The notes: generated by a model from the sequence alone, not told the origin. A stretch of 64,000 bases of DNA from CAZFHA01 sp964518595 (GCA_964518595.1 CAZFHA010000002.1:1-64000), one strand, 5' to 3'; shown: positions 1-9,360, numbered from the stretch's first letter. Translations and numbers: made by a program.

Positions 1-477
1 CAAACCCCCATTCTTCTGGAACGGGAAAAAGGCATACTTTCTGCTTTAGAAGAAAAAGCAAAAGGGAAGTATAAAGTCGTAGCACAGCAGCCCGCTCTTG
101 ATGCTCAGGCTGCCATCTCTAATATGGAAACCATTCTGCAAGCTAATCCCAATACCAAAATAGTCTGCTCAATTGGGGCAGGGGGGGATATTGGTGCAAA
201 TCAAGCCTTTATGACGAAATTTAATAACCAAATACCTGCAGATGTGGGAATTTTTTCCGCTGATGCCACACAACAACAGCTTCAAGCCATCGTTAATGGT
301 GAAGCCACCAGAGCATCCATTGGTTTTGAAGGTTCTAATAAAAAAACAGCCCAAGCGGTAGTTGACCTTTACGAGAAGCTATTAAAAGGCGAGGCTTTTC
401 CCGAACAGAATCTTTTCCGTCCCTTACTAGTAATTGACTCCAAAAATGCGGCGGAATACTTAGCTGACTATAAATAG
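1..477 (+). CDS. Sugar ABC transporter substrate-binding protein, C-terminal part
   Basis: The reading frame is open from base 1 to the stop at 475-477, so this is the last 158 residues of a gene that starts outside the window. The text fits the C-terminal lobe of a periplasmic-binding-protein-like fold (Peripla_BP_4, ribose/xylose type): a segment on residues counted back as NMETILQANPNTK, then a ligand-lobe strand and a late helix AAEYLADYK. It would deliver a sugar or polyol to the ATPase and permease that follow, and the 60-base gap to the ATPase supports one operon. The N-terminus, with any signal peptide, is not visible. The substrate cannot be told. Confidence 0.85.
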   Translation, partial: QTPILLEREKGILSALEEKAKGKYKVVAQQPALDAQAAISNMETILQANPNTKIVCSIGAGGDIGANQAFMTKFNNQIPADVGIFSADATQQQLQAIVNGEATRASIGFEGSNKKTAQAVVDLYEKLLKGEAFPEQNLFRPLLVIDSKNAAEYLADYK

Positions 478-537
478 CACAGAGAACCCGGCCGTGGAAG
501 AAGACTCTTTCACGGTCGGGGACAAGGAGCTGCGGGT

Positions 538-2040
538 ATGAATGAAGAATATGTCTTGGAACTAAAGAATATTTCAAAAGTTTATCCGGGGGTTCAGGCC
601 TTAAAGGATGTTTCGCTAGAAGTGAAGAAAGGCGAAATTCTGGCACTGATTGGCGAAAATGGTGCGGGAAAATCGACCTTGATTAAAACTTGTTCTGGTG
701 CAGTAATTCCCACCGCGGGAAGAATCTTAATTGATGGCAAAGAATTCAAGAGTATGACACCGCAGTTGGCGGCAGAGAATGGTATAGCTATTATCTATCA
801 GGAATTTAACCACGTCAAAGGTCTGTCCGTGGCTGAAAATTTGTTTTTGGGCAGTCCCATCCGGCATGGTTTTCTTATTGACAAAAAAGCTATGGAAAAA
901 GCGGCGGAAGAGATTTTTGCAGAACTTAATATACGGATTAATCCTAAAGCACTGATGAGCGATCTTACCGTGGGTTACCAGCAAATGGTAGAAATTGCCA
1001 AGGCTCTGCGCCAAAAGGCCAAGGTTTTAATCATGGATGAGCCCTCCGCACCTTTGACCAGTACAGAAGTAGAAAGTATGTTTAAAGTCTGTGAGCTTTT
1101 GAAATCTCAAGGGGTAGCCATTATCTATATTTCCCACCGTTTAGAAGAAATCTTTCGTTTGTCCGACCGCATTGTGGTTCTGCGGGATGGAGAATACATT
1201 AAGACTTTAATCACTAAGCAGTCCCATGTAGATGAGCTAATCCAGCTTATGGTGGGTAGAGAGCTGAAAGAAACTTTCCCGGCACGGAAGCCCTGCATTG
1301 ATAAGAATTGTAAGGTGATGACCTTGGAAGATGTAAGTGGAAATGGCAATCAAAATATTAGCTTTTCCCTCCACCGCGGAGAAATTTTAGGGCTGGGTGG
1401 CTTAATTGGCGCAGGACGAACCGAAATTGCTCAAATGATCTTTGGTGATGTGGTAAAAACTGCGGGGAAAATTTACCTTCATGGCCAAGAAATCCATCCG
1501 AAAAGCCCACGACAAGCCATTGATGCCGGAATTGCTCTTGTTCCGGAAGATCGAAAACGCCATGGTGTTTTGCTGGGTTTATCCATCAAGAAGAATATAA
1601 ATATGCCTACCTATAAAAAGATTTCGACTTTATCAGTTATTCATGAAAAACAAGAGGCACAGATTGCTGCTAAGTATAAAAAAAGCTTGGGTATCAAAAC
1701 TCCAAGTGTGAACCAGTTGGTAGCTAATCTTAGTGGTGGCAATCAACAAAAGGTGATTCTGGCCAAATGGTTGGCGGCAAACTCAGAAGTAATTATTTTT
1801 GATGAACCCACCCGGGGGATTGATGTGGGAGCCAAGTTTGAAATCTACAATTTGATGAATGAATTGGTGGAACAGGGCAAGAGTATTCTACTGATTTCTT
1901 CTGAGATGGAGGAATTAATGGGCATGTCTGACCGTATTCTTGTATTGGCTGAAGGCAGAATTACCGGTGAGTTATCCCGTGAAAATTTTGATCAGAATGC
2001 AATTATGCGTTTGGCTTCAGCCGTTTCTCAGGTTTCATAA
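538..2040 (+). CDS. Sugar ABC transporter ATP-binding protein (RbsA/MglA type)
   Basis: A 500-residue duplicated ABC ATPase that powers sugar import at the inner face of the membrane. The first half has Walker A GENGAGKST at about 39-47 and Walker B VLIMDEPSAPLT, with a degenerate signature (VGYQQ). The second half has an intact LSGGNQQK signature and IIFDEPTRGIDVG. Such asymmetry and length are normal for the RbsA/MglA/XylG family. An AAGGAG ribosome site precedes the ATG. The stop overlaps the frame of the permease, so the genes are probably translationally coupled. Substrate is not deducible, although the dehydrogenases downstream suggest a polyol or a sugar that is oxidised early. Confidence 0.93.
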   Translation: MNEEYVLELKNISKVYPGVQALKDVSLEVKKGEILALIGENGAGKSTLIKTCSGAVIPTAGRILIDGKEFKSMTPQLAAENGIAIIYQEFNHVKGLSVAENLFLGSPIRHGFLIDKKAMEKAAEEIFAELNIRINPKALMSDLTVGYQQMVEIAKALRQKAKVLIMDEPSAPLTSTEVESMFKVCELLKSQGVAIIYISHRLEEIFRLSDRIVVLRDGEYIKTLITKQSHVDELIQLMVGRELKETFPARKPCIDKNCKVMTLEDVSGNGNQNISFSLHRGEILGLGGLIGAGRTEIAQMIFGDVVKTAGKIYLHGQEIHPKSPRQAIDAGIALVPEDRKRHGVLLGLSIKKNINMPTYKKISTLSVIHEKQEAQIAAKYKKSLGIKTPSVNQLVANLSGGNQQKVILAKWLAANSEVIIFDEPTRGIDVGAKFEIYNLMNELVEQGKSILLISSEMEELMGMSDRILVLAEGRITGELSRENFDQNAIMRLASAVSQVS

Positions 2041-2060
2041 TGAAGGAGGAACCTATTTCT

Positions 2061-3014
2061 ATGAGAGAAAAATTATTATATCGAGGACGGGAAAGTGCCA
2101 TCTGGCTTGTACTGATAGTTTTGTTTGTAGGTTTTGCCTTTGCCAGTCCGAACTTTTTATCAGAGTCAAATCTCTTTTTGATTGTTCGTCAAGTCTCTAT
2201 GTTCGGCATTGCCGCTGTTGGTATGACCTTTGTTATCCTCATTGGCGGAATTGATTTGTCTACCGGTTCCGTTATCACTTTGGTTAATGTTATCTGCGCA
2301 TATGTCATGGTTAACATGGGCTTTAGTATTCCTTTGGCAATCCTTGTTTCTCTTGTCATAGCCGTCTGTATCGGTTCTTTGAACGGTATTATGGTCTCCC
2401 GGATTGGCATGCCGGCAATTATAGCCACCTTTGCTACCCAAATTATTTTTGAGGGTGCCGCTTATATGATTTCTGGAGGCACACCAATTTACGGCTTTGA
2501 CGCAAACTTTAAACTGATTGGTCAAGGCTATTTAGGACCAGTTCCCGTTCCGGTTATTATTATGGTGGCCTGTTTTGCTTTAGGGGGCTTTATTCTAAAC
2601 AAAACCTATTTTGGCCGCTATTTCTATGCGGTGGGCGGAAACGAGGACGCTTCAAGACTGTCGGGAATCAAAGTACGTTTAGTGAAATTTTCTATCTACT
2701 GTTTGTCTGGACTCTTTGCCGGGATTGCCGGAATCGTTATGCTATCACGAACGAACTCTGCTCAGCCTACAGCCGGTAAAGGGTTTGAATTTGATGTAAT
2801 TACCTGTGTGGTTCTTGGCGGTGTCTCTGTTAGTGGCGGCTATGGGAAAATCTCTAATGTGCTGGCCGGTACCATGATCATAGGGATTTTGACCAACGGA
2901 ATGGTGCTTATAAATGTAAGTACCTATATGCAGATGATTGTTAAAGGTTTAGTATTGATTTTAGCCGTGGGCTTTGACAGTTATCAAAATCTGCGGGGTG
3001 TTAGAAAGAAATAG
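2061..3014 (+). CDS. Sugar ABC transporter permease (RbsC type)
   Basis: A 317-residue polytopic membrane protein of the BPD_transp_2 family. It shows the family pattern FVILIGGIDLSTGSVITL near residues 60-75 and GGVSVSGGYG near the C-terminus. I start it at the ATG at 2061 because AAGGAGG sits at 2043-2049, 11 bases upstream. An in-frame ATG at 2040 overlaps the stop of the ATPase gene but has no ribosome site. It forms the membrane pore for the preceding ATPase and binding protein, and the gap to the next gene is only 24 bases. Confidence 0.92.
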   Translation: MREKLLYRGRESAIWLVLIVLFVGFAFASPNFLSESNLFLIVRQVSMFGIAAVGMTFVILIGGIDLSTGSVITLVNVICAYVMVNMGFSIPLAILVSLVIAVCIGSLNGIMVSRIGMPAIIATFATQIIFEGAAYMISGGTPIYGFDANFKLIGQGYLGPVPVPVIIMVACFALGGFILNKTYFGRYFYAVGGNEDASRLSGIKVRLVKFSIYCLSGLFAGIAGIVMLSRTNSAQPTAGKGFEFDVITCVVLGGVSVSGGYGKISNVLAGTMIIGILTNGMVLINVSTYMQMIVKGLVLILAVGFDSYQNLRGVRKK

Positions 3015-3038
3015 AAATTTTAGTCGCGGAGGATGAAG

Positions 3039-4091
3039 ATGAAAAAGCAAATGATTCAACAAGTCGTAACTGCACCCGGACAAGTAGAGCTTATTTCGGT
3101 TGATATGCCTAAGCCGGAAACTGGAAAAGTATTGGTGGAAATCAAACGCGTGGGAATTTGTGGTAGTGACATTCATGTTTGGCATGGAAAACATCCCTAT
3201 GTTACCTATCCTCTAACCCAGGGGCATGAAGTGAGTGGAGTCATTGCTGAAGTAGGCCCAGAAGTGAAAAGTCTATCTGTGGGGCAAAAAGTCACCATTG
3301 AGCCCCAGATCTTTTGCGGCCAGTGCTACCCTTGTCTTCATGGTAAGTATAATCTTTGCGAATCTCTGCGGGTGATGGGATTTCAAGCCCCCGGTGCAGC
3401 CAGCGAATATTTTTTGGTTGAGGCTGCCAAAATTACACCCTTACCAGAAACTATGAGTTTTGAAGAAGGTGCCATGCTAGAGCCCCTAGCCGTAACCGTT
3501 CATGCTTGTAAGCGTACCGGCGACATAGAAGGACTGCATGCTGTGGTGATGGGAGCCGGACCGATTGGAAACTTACTGTGTCAAACCCTAAAGGCTTTTG
3601 GGGCGAAAAAGGTTTTAGTTACAGATGTATCTGATTATCGCTTGGCTTTGGCCAAGGACTGTGGTGCAGATTTTATTGCCAATACAGAAAAAACTGACTT
3701 TGCCAAGATCCTTCAGGAGGTTTTTGGCAAGGATAAAGCCGACATTATTTATGACTGTGCAGGTAATGATATCACCATGAATCAGGCAATTTTCCATGGC
3801 CGAAAAGGTAGTCTAATCATGTTGATCGCCGTCTATGGGCAGCTTGCAAAGGTAGATTTAGCTAAACTAAATGACTCGGAAATTGATTTATTAACTTCTA
3901 TGATGTATCGCCATGAAGACTACGTAGAAGCCATTAGAATTGTGTCTCAGGGGAAAGTTCAATTGGCACCTCTGGTAAGCAGTCATTTTGCCTTAGACGA
4001 ATATGAGAAAGCTTATGGGTACATTGACAAAAATAGAGAGAAGACCATGAAAGTAATGATTGATGTGGATCGAATAGCAAAAAATAAATAG
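3039..4091 (+). CDS. Zinc-dependent alcohol/polyol dehydrogenase (MDR family)
   Basis: A 350-residue medium-chain dehydrogenase, cytosolic, probably oxidising a polyol or sugar with NAD(P). Catalytic zinc ligands are Cys41 (VGICGSD) and His63-Glu64 (GHEVSG). The structural zinc site is CGQCYPCLHGKYNLC. The Rossmann motif is GAGPIG. GGAGG at 3028-3032 is 6 bases from the ATG at 3039; an ATG at 3033 touches the ribosome site and is unlikely. It resembles sorbitol, threonine and galactitol-1-phosphate dehydrogenases, which cannot be separated by eye. It lies in the ABC operon and precedes an SDR gene. Confidence 0.9.
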   Translation: MKKQMIQQVVTAPGQVELISVDMPKPETGKVLVEIKRVGICGSDIHVWHGKHPYVTYPLTQGHEVSGVIAEVGPEVKSLSVGQKVTIEPQIFCGQCYPCLHGKYNLCESLRVMGFQAPGAASEYFLVEAAKITPLPETMSFEEGAMLEPLAVTVHACKRTGDIEGLHAVVMGAGPIGNLLCQTLKAFGAKKVLVTDVSDYRLALAKDCGADFIANTEKTDFAKILQEVFGKDKADIIYDCAGNDITMNQAIFHGRKGSLIMLIAVYGQLAKVDLAKLNDSEIDLLTSMMYRHEDYVEAIRIVSQGKVQLAPLVSSHFALDEYEKAYGYIDKNREKTMKVMIDVDRIAKNK

Positions 4092-4145
4092 GGTTTTGAC
4101 GCTTTTTCCTGAAAAAGGCTGGCAAAACCAGAAAGGTCGATTAGA

Positions 4146-4910
4146 ATGGGTATTTTAGAACAGATGAGACTAGATGGAAAAGTAGCTTTTGTTACGGGGG
4201 GCGCACGGGGAATCGGCAGAGCCATTGCAGAAGGATTAGCAGAATCCGGCGCCTGTGTAGCCATCGTGGATTTGGACTATGAAGCGGCGGCCGAGATGGC
4301 AAAAGCTTTGGGGTCAGAACACATGGCTATTCAAACCGATGTCACAGAGGAGCAATCCGTAAAGACGATGATGGAACAAATTTTGTCGCGCTATCAACGG
4401 CTGGATATTGCCGTATGCAATGCTGGCATTTGCCTTAATGCCCCGGCTGAAGAAATGACCTATGCCCAATTCAAAAAAATTATTGATGTAAACCTAAACG
4501 GTGTTTTCTTAACGGCTCAGGCGGCAGCTAAAGTCATGCTTAAGCAGGGCCGAGGTTCTATTATTAATACGGCGTCCATGTCTGGTCATATAGTCAACGT
4601 ACCGCAGCCCCAATGTGCTTATAATGCCTCCAAGGCCGCTGTCATTATGCTTACAAAATCCATGGCGGTAGAATTTGCTAAAAGAAATGTTCGGGTTAAC
4701 TCAATAAGTCCCGGATATATTGGTACTGATCTGGTTTTAAAGGCGGAACACTTACAGCCCCTGATTAAGCAGTGGAATGAAATGTCTCCCATTGGGCGAT
4801 TGGGCAAAGCGGAAGAGTTAAAAGCCATTGCTGTCTATTTAGCCGGTGATACCAGTGACTTTACCACCGGCGCTGATTTTATTGTCGATGGCGGATTTAC
4901 CTGCTTCTAG
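4146..4910 (+). CDS. Short-chain dehydrogenase/reductase (SDR)
   Basis: A 254-residue classical SDR. It has the cofactor motif TGGARGIG at 17-24, CNAG in the central strand, a catalytic serine in NTASMSG, and the Y-x3-K pair in YNASK. The C-terminal DFTTGADFIVDGGFTCF is the usual family ending. Asp in VDLDYEA after the second strand suggests NAD preference. It is the last gene of the ABC operon, 54 bases after the zinc dehydrogenase, so it probably handles the same imported polyol or sugar. Substrate unknown. Confidence 0.9.
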   Translation: MGILEQMRLDGKVAFVTGGARGIGRAIAEGLAESGACVAIVDLDYEAAAEMAKALGSEHMAIQTDVTEEQSVKTMMEQILSRYQRLDIAVCNAGICLNAPAEEMTYAQFKKIIDVNLNGVFLTAQAAAKVMLKQGRGSIINTASMSGHIVNVPQPQCAYNASKAAVIMLTKSMAVEFAKRNVRVNSISPGYIGTDLVLKAEHLQPLIKQWNEMSPIGRLGKAEELKAIAVYLAGDTSDFTTGADFIVDGGFTCF

Positions 4911-5168
4911 GGTTGAAAATACCTAGGCTTTCGACGAACTTCGACGGGATTTTTTCCTGCTAAATATCGCAAAACTTTACAGCAAAGAGGGGGACTGCTA
5001 TACTTCAAATAAATCATGTAGAGGTAGCGGCTAGGTTGCTTTATGCCTTTACATATCTTTGCTCCTTATTTCTTCTGCTTACTTCATTAGTATCATATAT
5101 GCAACTTGCTGCTGATCCTATTTGCAGAAAGGATATGTAAGCGATTACTTTAAGGATGGAAATTAGTA

Positions 5169-6326
5169 ATGAATATCAATGACATCAAAAAGAACAATCG
5201 TACAAACATCTATTCATTTCTGCGTGATCAAGGAGTAGCTACCAAACAAGATATCTCATACGGACTGCAACTTAGTTTACCCACGGTAAGTAATAACCTC
5301 GTTGCTCTGACCCAAATGGGTCTGGTGAGCTGTGAAAAGAAGTTGGCTAACAAGACCGGTGGCCGTAACCCTGTAGCCTATTCCTACCTGCCCAAAGCAA
5401 AAGTTGCCATTGGTATTGATATTGCCAGACACCATGTAAAATCCGTTATGCTTGACTTGGATGGGAATATAATGGGTGAAAGTTATCAACGAATTGATTA
5501 TCGCCGTGATGAGGCCTATCTGGAGCTGATAGGTGAGACGGTTCAGAATTTGATCTCAAAGACTCAAGTGAGTCCGGATAAAGTGCTGGGTGTAGGCATT
5601 GCCGTACCAGGATTGATAGATCCGCAAAAGCAGAGGGTAGTTGATGGTCGGGTGATTGATAATTCCGGTATGGGGCGGGAAGATTTTTCTGCACATATAC
5701 CCTACAAAGTCAAGCTAATCCACGATTCAGAAGCGGCAGGATTTTCCGAAATCTGTAAATCACCCGACATTCAAAATGCCTGCTATATAAGTCTTTGCGG
5801 TAGTATTGGCGGAGCCGTCTTTATCAATAGCAAGGCCTATCGGGGCGATGGACTTTTTAGCTGTGAAAATGGGCACTTAAATTTAATTCCCAATGGAAAA
5901 CTATGCTATTGTGGTCAAAGAGGTTGCTTTGACCCCTATTGCAATGCCGAAGTACTTTCCCAACATACCCAAGGTGATTTGGGTGAATTTTTTGAAAAAC
6001 TCCGCAGGGGAGATGAGAAGATAAGCCGAGTATGGAAAACTTACATACAACATTTAACCACAGCCCTTACCGAGATTCGCATGATGTTTGGATGTAGAAT
6101 TATTATCGGTGGCGATGTAGGGGCATTTATAGATGAACATATGGAAGAAATCTATTTGTTAATGGACGAAAAGAGCCCCTTCAACGAACGCTCAAGCACC
6201 TACGTATTGGCCTGTCGAAATAAGCGGGAGGCTGTTACTACCGGTGCAGCCCTTGCCTTTGTACAAGACTTTTTAGAGGAATGTTTCTCGCAGTGCGAAG
6301 AAGAGAAGGAGAGAAGCCTATGTTAG
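5169..6326 (+). CDS. ROK-family transcriptional regulator
   Basis: A 385-residue protein with a winged-helix N-terminus (about 8-55, KQDISYGLQLSLPTVSNNL) and a ROK sugar-kinase-like domain. The domain carries GIDIARHHVKS and the zinc knuckle CYCGQRGCFDPYC after GHLNLIPNGKL. NagC/XylR-type ROK repressors bind DNA and let go on binding a sugar. A 258-base gap separates it from the ABC operon. Its end overlaps the next dehydrogenase by 7 bases (ATGTTAG), so the two are coupled. It probably controls the local sugar genes. I found no clear operator palindrome here. Confidence 0.88.
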   Translation: MNINDIKKNNRTNIYSFLRDQGVATKQDISYGLQLSLPTVSNNLVALTQMGLVSCEKKLANKTGGRNPVAYSYLPKAKVAIGIDIARHHVKSVMLDLDGNIMGESYQRIDYRRDEAYLELIGETVQNLISKTQVSPDKVLGVGIAVPGLIDPQKQRVVDGRVIDNSGMGREDFSAHIPYKVKLIHDSEAAGFSEICKSPDIQNACYISLCGSIGGAVFINSKAYRGDGLFSCENGHLNLIPNGKLCYCGQRGCFDPYCNAEVLSQHTQGDLGEFFEKLRRGDEKISRVWKTYIQHLTTALTEIRMMFGCRIIIGGDVGAFIDEHMEEIYLLMDEKSPFNERSSTYVLACRNKREAVTTGAALAFVQDFLEECFSQCEEEKERSLC

Positions 6327-7351
6327 CAGCTGTTTTTCAAGGGAAGAATAAAATTGGTCTGGAAAATTGTGAGGTGCGTCCTCCCCAATCGGGGGAAGTA
6401 GTTGTTAAAGTGGCAGTCTGTGGGGTATGCGGAACGGATCAGCATATTTTTCATGGTGACGAAGGTGCCGCCCCCACTCCCCCAGGTGTAATTTTGGGAC
6501 ATGAGTTTGCGGGAACGGTAGTGGAGATTGCCTCGGATGTGAAAAATATCGCCATCGGTGACCGAGTTTGTGTCGATCCCAATGACTATTGTGGCGCATG
6601 CTACTACTGTCGGGAAGGAAAAGCCAATTTTTGCGAGAATATGATCGGCATCGGCACCACTACTCATGGAGGCTTTGCTGAATACTGCACTGTGAAAGCT
6701 AAGCAGGTATATAAGATATCGCCCAAGTTAAGTTTTTCTGTGGGGGCAATGGCCGAACCGGTGGCCTGTTGTTTGCACGGCATGGATCTGTGCTCAAGCA
6801 AAAGCGGTGCAACGGTACTGGTTATCGGTGGCGGCACCATTGGCCTGATAATGCTGCAACTGGTTCGCTTAGCCGGAGCCGCTCGCATTGCCCTCATAGA
6901 GCCAGATCAAAGCCGCTATCCTTTAGCCCGAAGCTTGGGTGCAGATCTCTGCATGACCCCTGAGCAGGCTAAGGATGACGCTTTCCTCATAGACTCCGGC
7001 ATCAGAGCCTTTGACGTAACTATTGAGTGTGTTGGACTAGGGAGCACGGTTTCCGAAGCCATTCGCTTATGCGGTAAAGGCGGAACGGTTATGATGTTTG
7101 GGCTAACTCCGCCAGATTGTACAATTTCCCTTTCTCCCTTTGAGGTCTTTAGAAAAGAGCTGCACCTAACGGCTTCTTTTATTAACCCCTATACCATGCA
7201 GCGGGCATTAGATTTGCTGGAGTCGGGAAAGATACTCATTGAAGAGCTCCTGGGCGAGGCCTTACCCCTTAACCAAATTCATAAAGTTTTCTATAGCCCG
7301 GAAGAACTTAAGAAAAAAGGGAAAACGCTTATTTTGCCCGGTGCTTACTAG
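6320..7351 (+). CDS. Zinc-dependent alcohol dehydrogenase (MDR family)
   Basis: A 343-residue medium-chain dehydrogenase. Zinc ligands are Cys37 (CGVCGTD) and His61-Glu62 (GHEFAG); the structural zinc site is CGACYYCREGKANFC. The Rossmann motif is GGGTIG. I chose the ATG at 6320 because AAGGAGAG is 7 bases upstream, and this start overlaps the stop of the ROK gene. It is a second, divergent copy of the dehydrogenase type seen at 3039-4091. It probably acts on a sugar alcohol or sugar phosphate in the same pathway. Confidence 0.9.
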   Translation: MLAAVFQGKNKIGLENCEVRPPQSGEVVVKVAVCGVCGTDQHIFHGDEGAAPTPPGVILGHEFAGTVVEIASDVKNIAIGDRVCVDPNDYCGACYYCREGKANFCENMIGIGTTTHGGFAEYCTVKAKQVYKISPKLSFSVGAMAEPVACCLHGMDLCSSKSGATVLVIGGGTIGLIMLQLVRLAGAARIALIEPDQSRYPLARSLGADLCMTPEQAKDDAFLIDSGIRAFDVTIECVGLGSTVSEAIRLCGKGGTVMMFGLTPPDCTISLSPFEVFRKELHLTASFINPYTMQRALDLLESGKILIEELLGEALPLNQIHKVFYSPEELKKKGKTLILPGAY

Positions 7352-7443
7352 AAAAAAGAAAGAATTTCAAAAGCTTTATCCAAAGTTGTTGGAAATATTT
7401 TTGGAATTCGCATATATCATATAGAAAAAATAGGCCGGAAGGT

Positions 7444-7483
7444 ATATGCTTTTCTCAAGCTAAAGAAAAGAGGTAAAGCATAT
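7444..7483 (+). promoter_or_regulatory. Hairpin enclosing the start codon of the Hfq-like gene
   Basis: ATATGCTTT at 7444-7452 is a perfect inverted repeat of AAAGCATAT at 7475-7483, so the first two bases of the ATG at 7482 would be paired. The AGAGG ribosome site at about 7469-7473 lies in the loop. An alternative pairing of CTTTTCT with AGAAAAG would also be possible. Such a structure could hold back translation until opened. Confidence 0.5.
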
Positions 7484-7883
7484 GTATCGTAATCCACCCT
7501 ATCGTAAACATAACTCGTTTTTAGAACAACCGGAGTCCTATCCCAGAGACGGTATGCGCTTTGGTAAAACAGCCAACTTGCAAGAGATTTTTCTAAATAA
7601 CTGCCGCAAGAATGAAAATGTAGTCGTGGTGGAAACTATTCAAGGAGAGAAGACTCTGGGCAAGATTATTGGCTTTGATAGCCATTCAGTCATTCTATCT
7701 AACAATGACAACCAGTCACTTATTTACAAAACAGCCATCTCTTCTATAACACCAGAACAACCGGTTCAATATATCTTTAACGAATTGCAGCGGCGGAATT
7801 TTACGGATCTGTTGGAGTCTGACATACCCTGGGAAATGGAAGTAGAACGGATGGAGGAGAATCTGCCCCCAGAGAATAATTAG
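7482..7883 (+). CDS. Divergent Hfq-like RNA-binding protein with N- and C-terminal extensions
   Basis: A 133-residue protein whose middle reads like Hfq. LQEIFLNN at 33-40 matches the LQDPFLN entry helix, GKIIGFDSHSVIL at 60-72 matches Sm1, and IYKTAISSITP at 81-91 matches the YKHAISTVVP Sm2 motif. By position Gln34, Phe65 and Lys83 correspond to the proximal-face uridine-binding residues of E. coli Hfq, while the His of YKHAIS is Thr84. The 30-residue N-terminal extension (Arg, Pro and Tyr rich) and 40-residue acidic tail are unusual; Gram-positive Hfq is usually about 70-80 residues. Monocistronic. Family by motif reading only; a role in sRNA pairing is inferred. Confidence 0.7.
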   Translation: MYRNPPYRKHNSFLEQPESYPRDGMRFGKTANLQEIFLNNCRKNENVVVVETIQGEKTLGKIIGFDSHSVILSNNDNQSLIYKTAISSITPEQPVQYIFNELQRRNFTDLLESDIPWEMEVERMEENLPPENN

Positions 7884-7938
7884 CCCATTGTTTTCAAGAG
7901 AAGCAAGCGACAAAACTAAGACCATTTACGGGGAGACT

Positions 7939-8619
7939 CTATCTTGTAGGCATTTTAAAATCCAGTAGTGCTCTATTAAGAAAATCATTTAATGGCTTCA
8001 TAAGCTTAAACTTTTCCACAATAAATTGCAGATTCGTACCACTATCAGTAAATTGAGCATCGCTTATGGGGAACTCAACATCCCATGATTTATGCTTCAA
8101 CCATTCCGAAACGGAGCTATCCTTATCATATCCCTTTGGAACATTTTTTAATTTTTCACCAACAACAGTGAAATGAGCTGAGAACTCTGGATTCTGCAAA
8201 ATTTTCATCCATTCTTCACTGTTCGAAAGGATATAATCACGAATCATACCTGTTGCGTCTGGAAAAGAGCTTGCAAATACGCCACCGCCAAGAAAGCAGC
8301 AACCCGGCCTAATATTAATATAGTAACCAGCCGGAATGGGAGTTCGACCGGCAGAGGAAATGTGAGCTCGGAAGGAGGGATTATATGGGGATTTATCTTT
8401 GCTAAAACGTGTATCCCTATTTAAACGAAAAATCAAATCCCGTGGCTGAAGGAAACGTACTGATTCGTCAAAAATTGCAATGGAATCAATAAGTTTTTGC
8501 AAAAACTCCTCAAAAATAGCCTTGGCCATATTATAAGCTGATTTATTTGCTTTCATATATTCAAGAGTATTATTCTCCTCCAATTGTGTCAAAAATGCTA
8601 AAATTTCTTCCGTAGCCAT
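7939..8619 (-). CDS. DUF2461 family protein
   Basis: A 226-residue protein matching the DUF2461/TIGR02453 family by its pattern. It begins FLTQLEENNTLEYMKANK, then has IFRLNRDTRFSKDKSPYNP near 60-80 and the stretch GYYINIRPG leading to the GGGVF motif. The family is widespread and its function is not established. No signal peptide or membrane segment. GAAGGGAAAG precedes the ATG. It is convergent with the Hfq-like gene and lies 23 bases after lexA in the same direction, so the two may be co-transcribed. Confidence 0.85.
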   Translation of the reverse strand: MATEEILAFLTQLEENNTLEYMKANKSAYNMAKAIFEEFLQKLIDSIAIFDESVRFLQPRDLIFRLNRDTRFSKDKSPYNPSFRAHISSAGRTPIPAGYYINIRPGCCFLGGGVFASSFPDATGMIRDYILSNSEEWMKILQNPEFSAHFTVVGEKLKNVPKGYDKDSSVSEWLKHKSWDVEFPISDAQFTDSGTNLQFIVEKFKLMKPLNDFLNRALLDFKMPTR

Positions 8620-8642
8620 AAACTTTCCCTTCTATAGAAACA

Positions 8643-9272
8643 TTATATTTCTGATCGAAATAGTCCCGTCACAATACCAAGTATCTGACACTGTTCTCCC
8701 TGAAAGGGAATTAGGGGATAGCTTTGGTTCTCCGGTTTAAGATAGAGCTGGCCATCCTGAGAGAAGAGGGTCTTCACGGTGGCCTCATCTTCAATACGGG
8801 CAACTACAATCTGTCCTAGGATCGCCGTATTCTGCCGACGAACAATAACGTAATCACCACTGAGAATATGGGCGTCAATCATACTATCGCCGCGGACTTT
8901 AAGGACAAAATACTCTCCGCCGCTAAACATATCGGCTGAAAAGGGAAGGGTTCTTTCAATATTCTCCACTGCCAAAATCGGTGTACCGGCAGTGATTGTA
9001 CCCAATACCGGAAGATTGGTAACACTTTCTTGCTGAAGATTTGGAACGATAATCGCCCGGCGCTTTCCGGGAGTATATTCAATTCGTCCCATATCCTGGA
9101 GTCTCTTTAGATGGGAGTGAATCGTTGAAGTAGATTTAATACCTACTCCAGAACAAATTTCTCTAACAGAAGGTGGATAGCCCTCTTTCCGAATATAATC
9201 AACGATATAGGCATAGATTAATTCAACGGTTTGATCCAGATTACTACGTGTAAAGCGATTTTTTGATTCCAC
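8643..9272 (-). CDS. lexA: LexA SOS repressor
   Basis: Transcriptional repressor of the DNA-damage response, a self-cleaving serine protease. The N-terminal winged helix covers 10-70 (EGYPPSVREICSGVGIKSTS). The scissile bond is Ala95-Gly96 in TITAGTPI, and the catalytic pair is Ser130 (GDSM) and Lys167 (ATVK). I start it at the GTG at 9272, with GGAGG 6 bases upstream, giving 209 residues, the usual length; a GTG at 9293 and ATG at 9287 lie upstream of or inside the ribosome site. A consensus promoter with a LexA-box-like operator precedes it, pointing to autoregulation. Confidence 0.97.
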   Translation of the reverse strand: MESKNRFTRSNLDQTVELIYAYIVDYIRKEGYPPSVREICSGVGIKSTSTIHSHLKRLQDMGRIEYTPGKRRAIIVPNLQQESVTNLPVLGTITAGTPILAVENIERTLPFSADMFSGGEYFVLKVRGDSMIDAHILSGDYVIVRRQNTAILGQIVVARIEDEATVKTLFSQDGQLYLKPENQSYPLIPFQGEQCQILGIVTGLFRSEI

Positions 9273-9331
9273 GGCTACCCTCCACATAGGCACAGTATAA
9301 TACCGAATATATTTTCCTTTTATACTTGTCT

Positions 9332-9360
9332 ATATTATCATTTGCCTGGAAGCATGTCAA
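9332..9360 (-). promoter_or_regulatory. lexA sigma-A promoter
   Basis: Read on the minus strand, TTGACA (plus 9355-9360) and TAATAT (plus 9332-9337) are separated by exactly 17 bases. Both hexamers are close to consensus, and the start point would lie about 50 bases before the lexA GTG. Confidence 0.85.
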
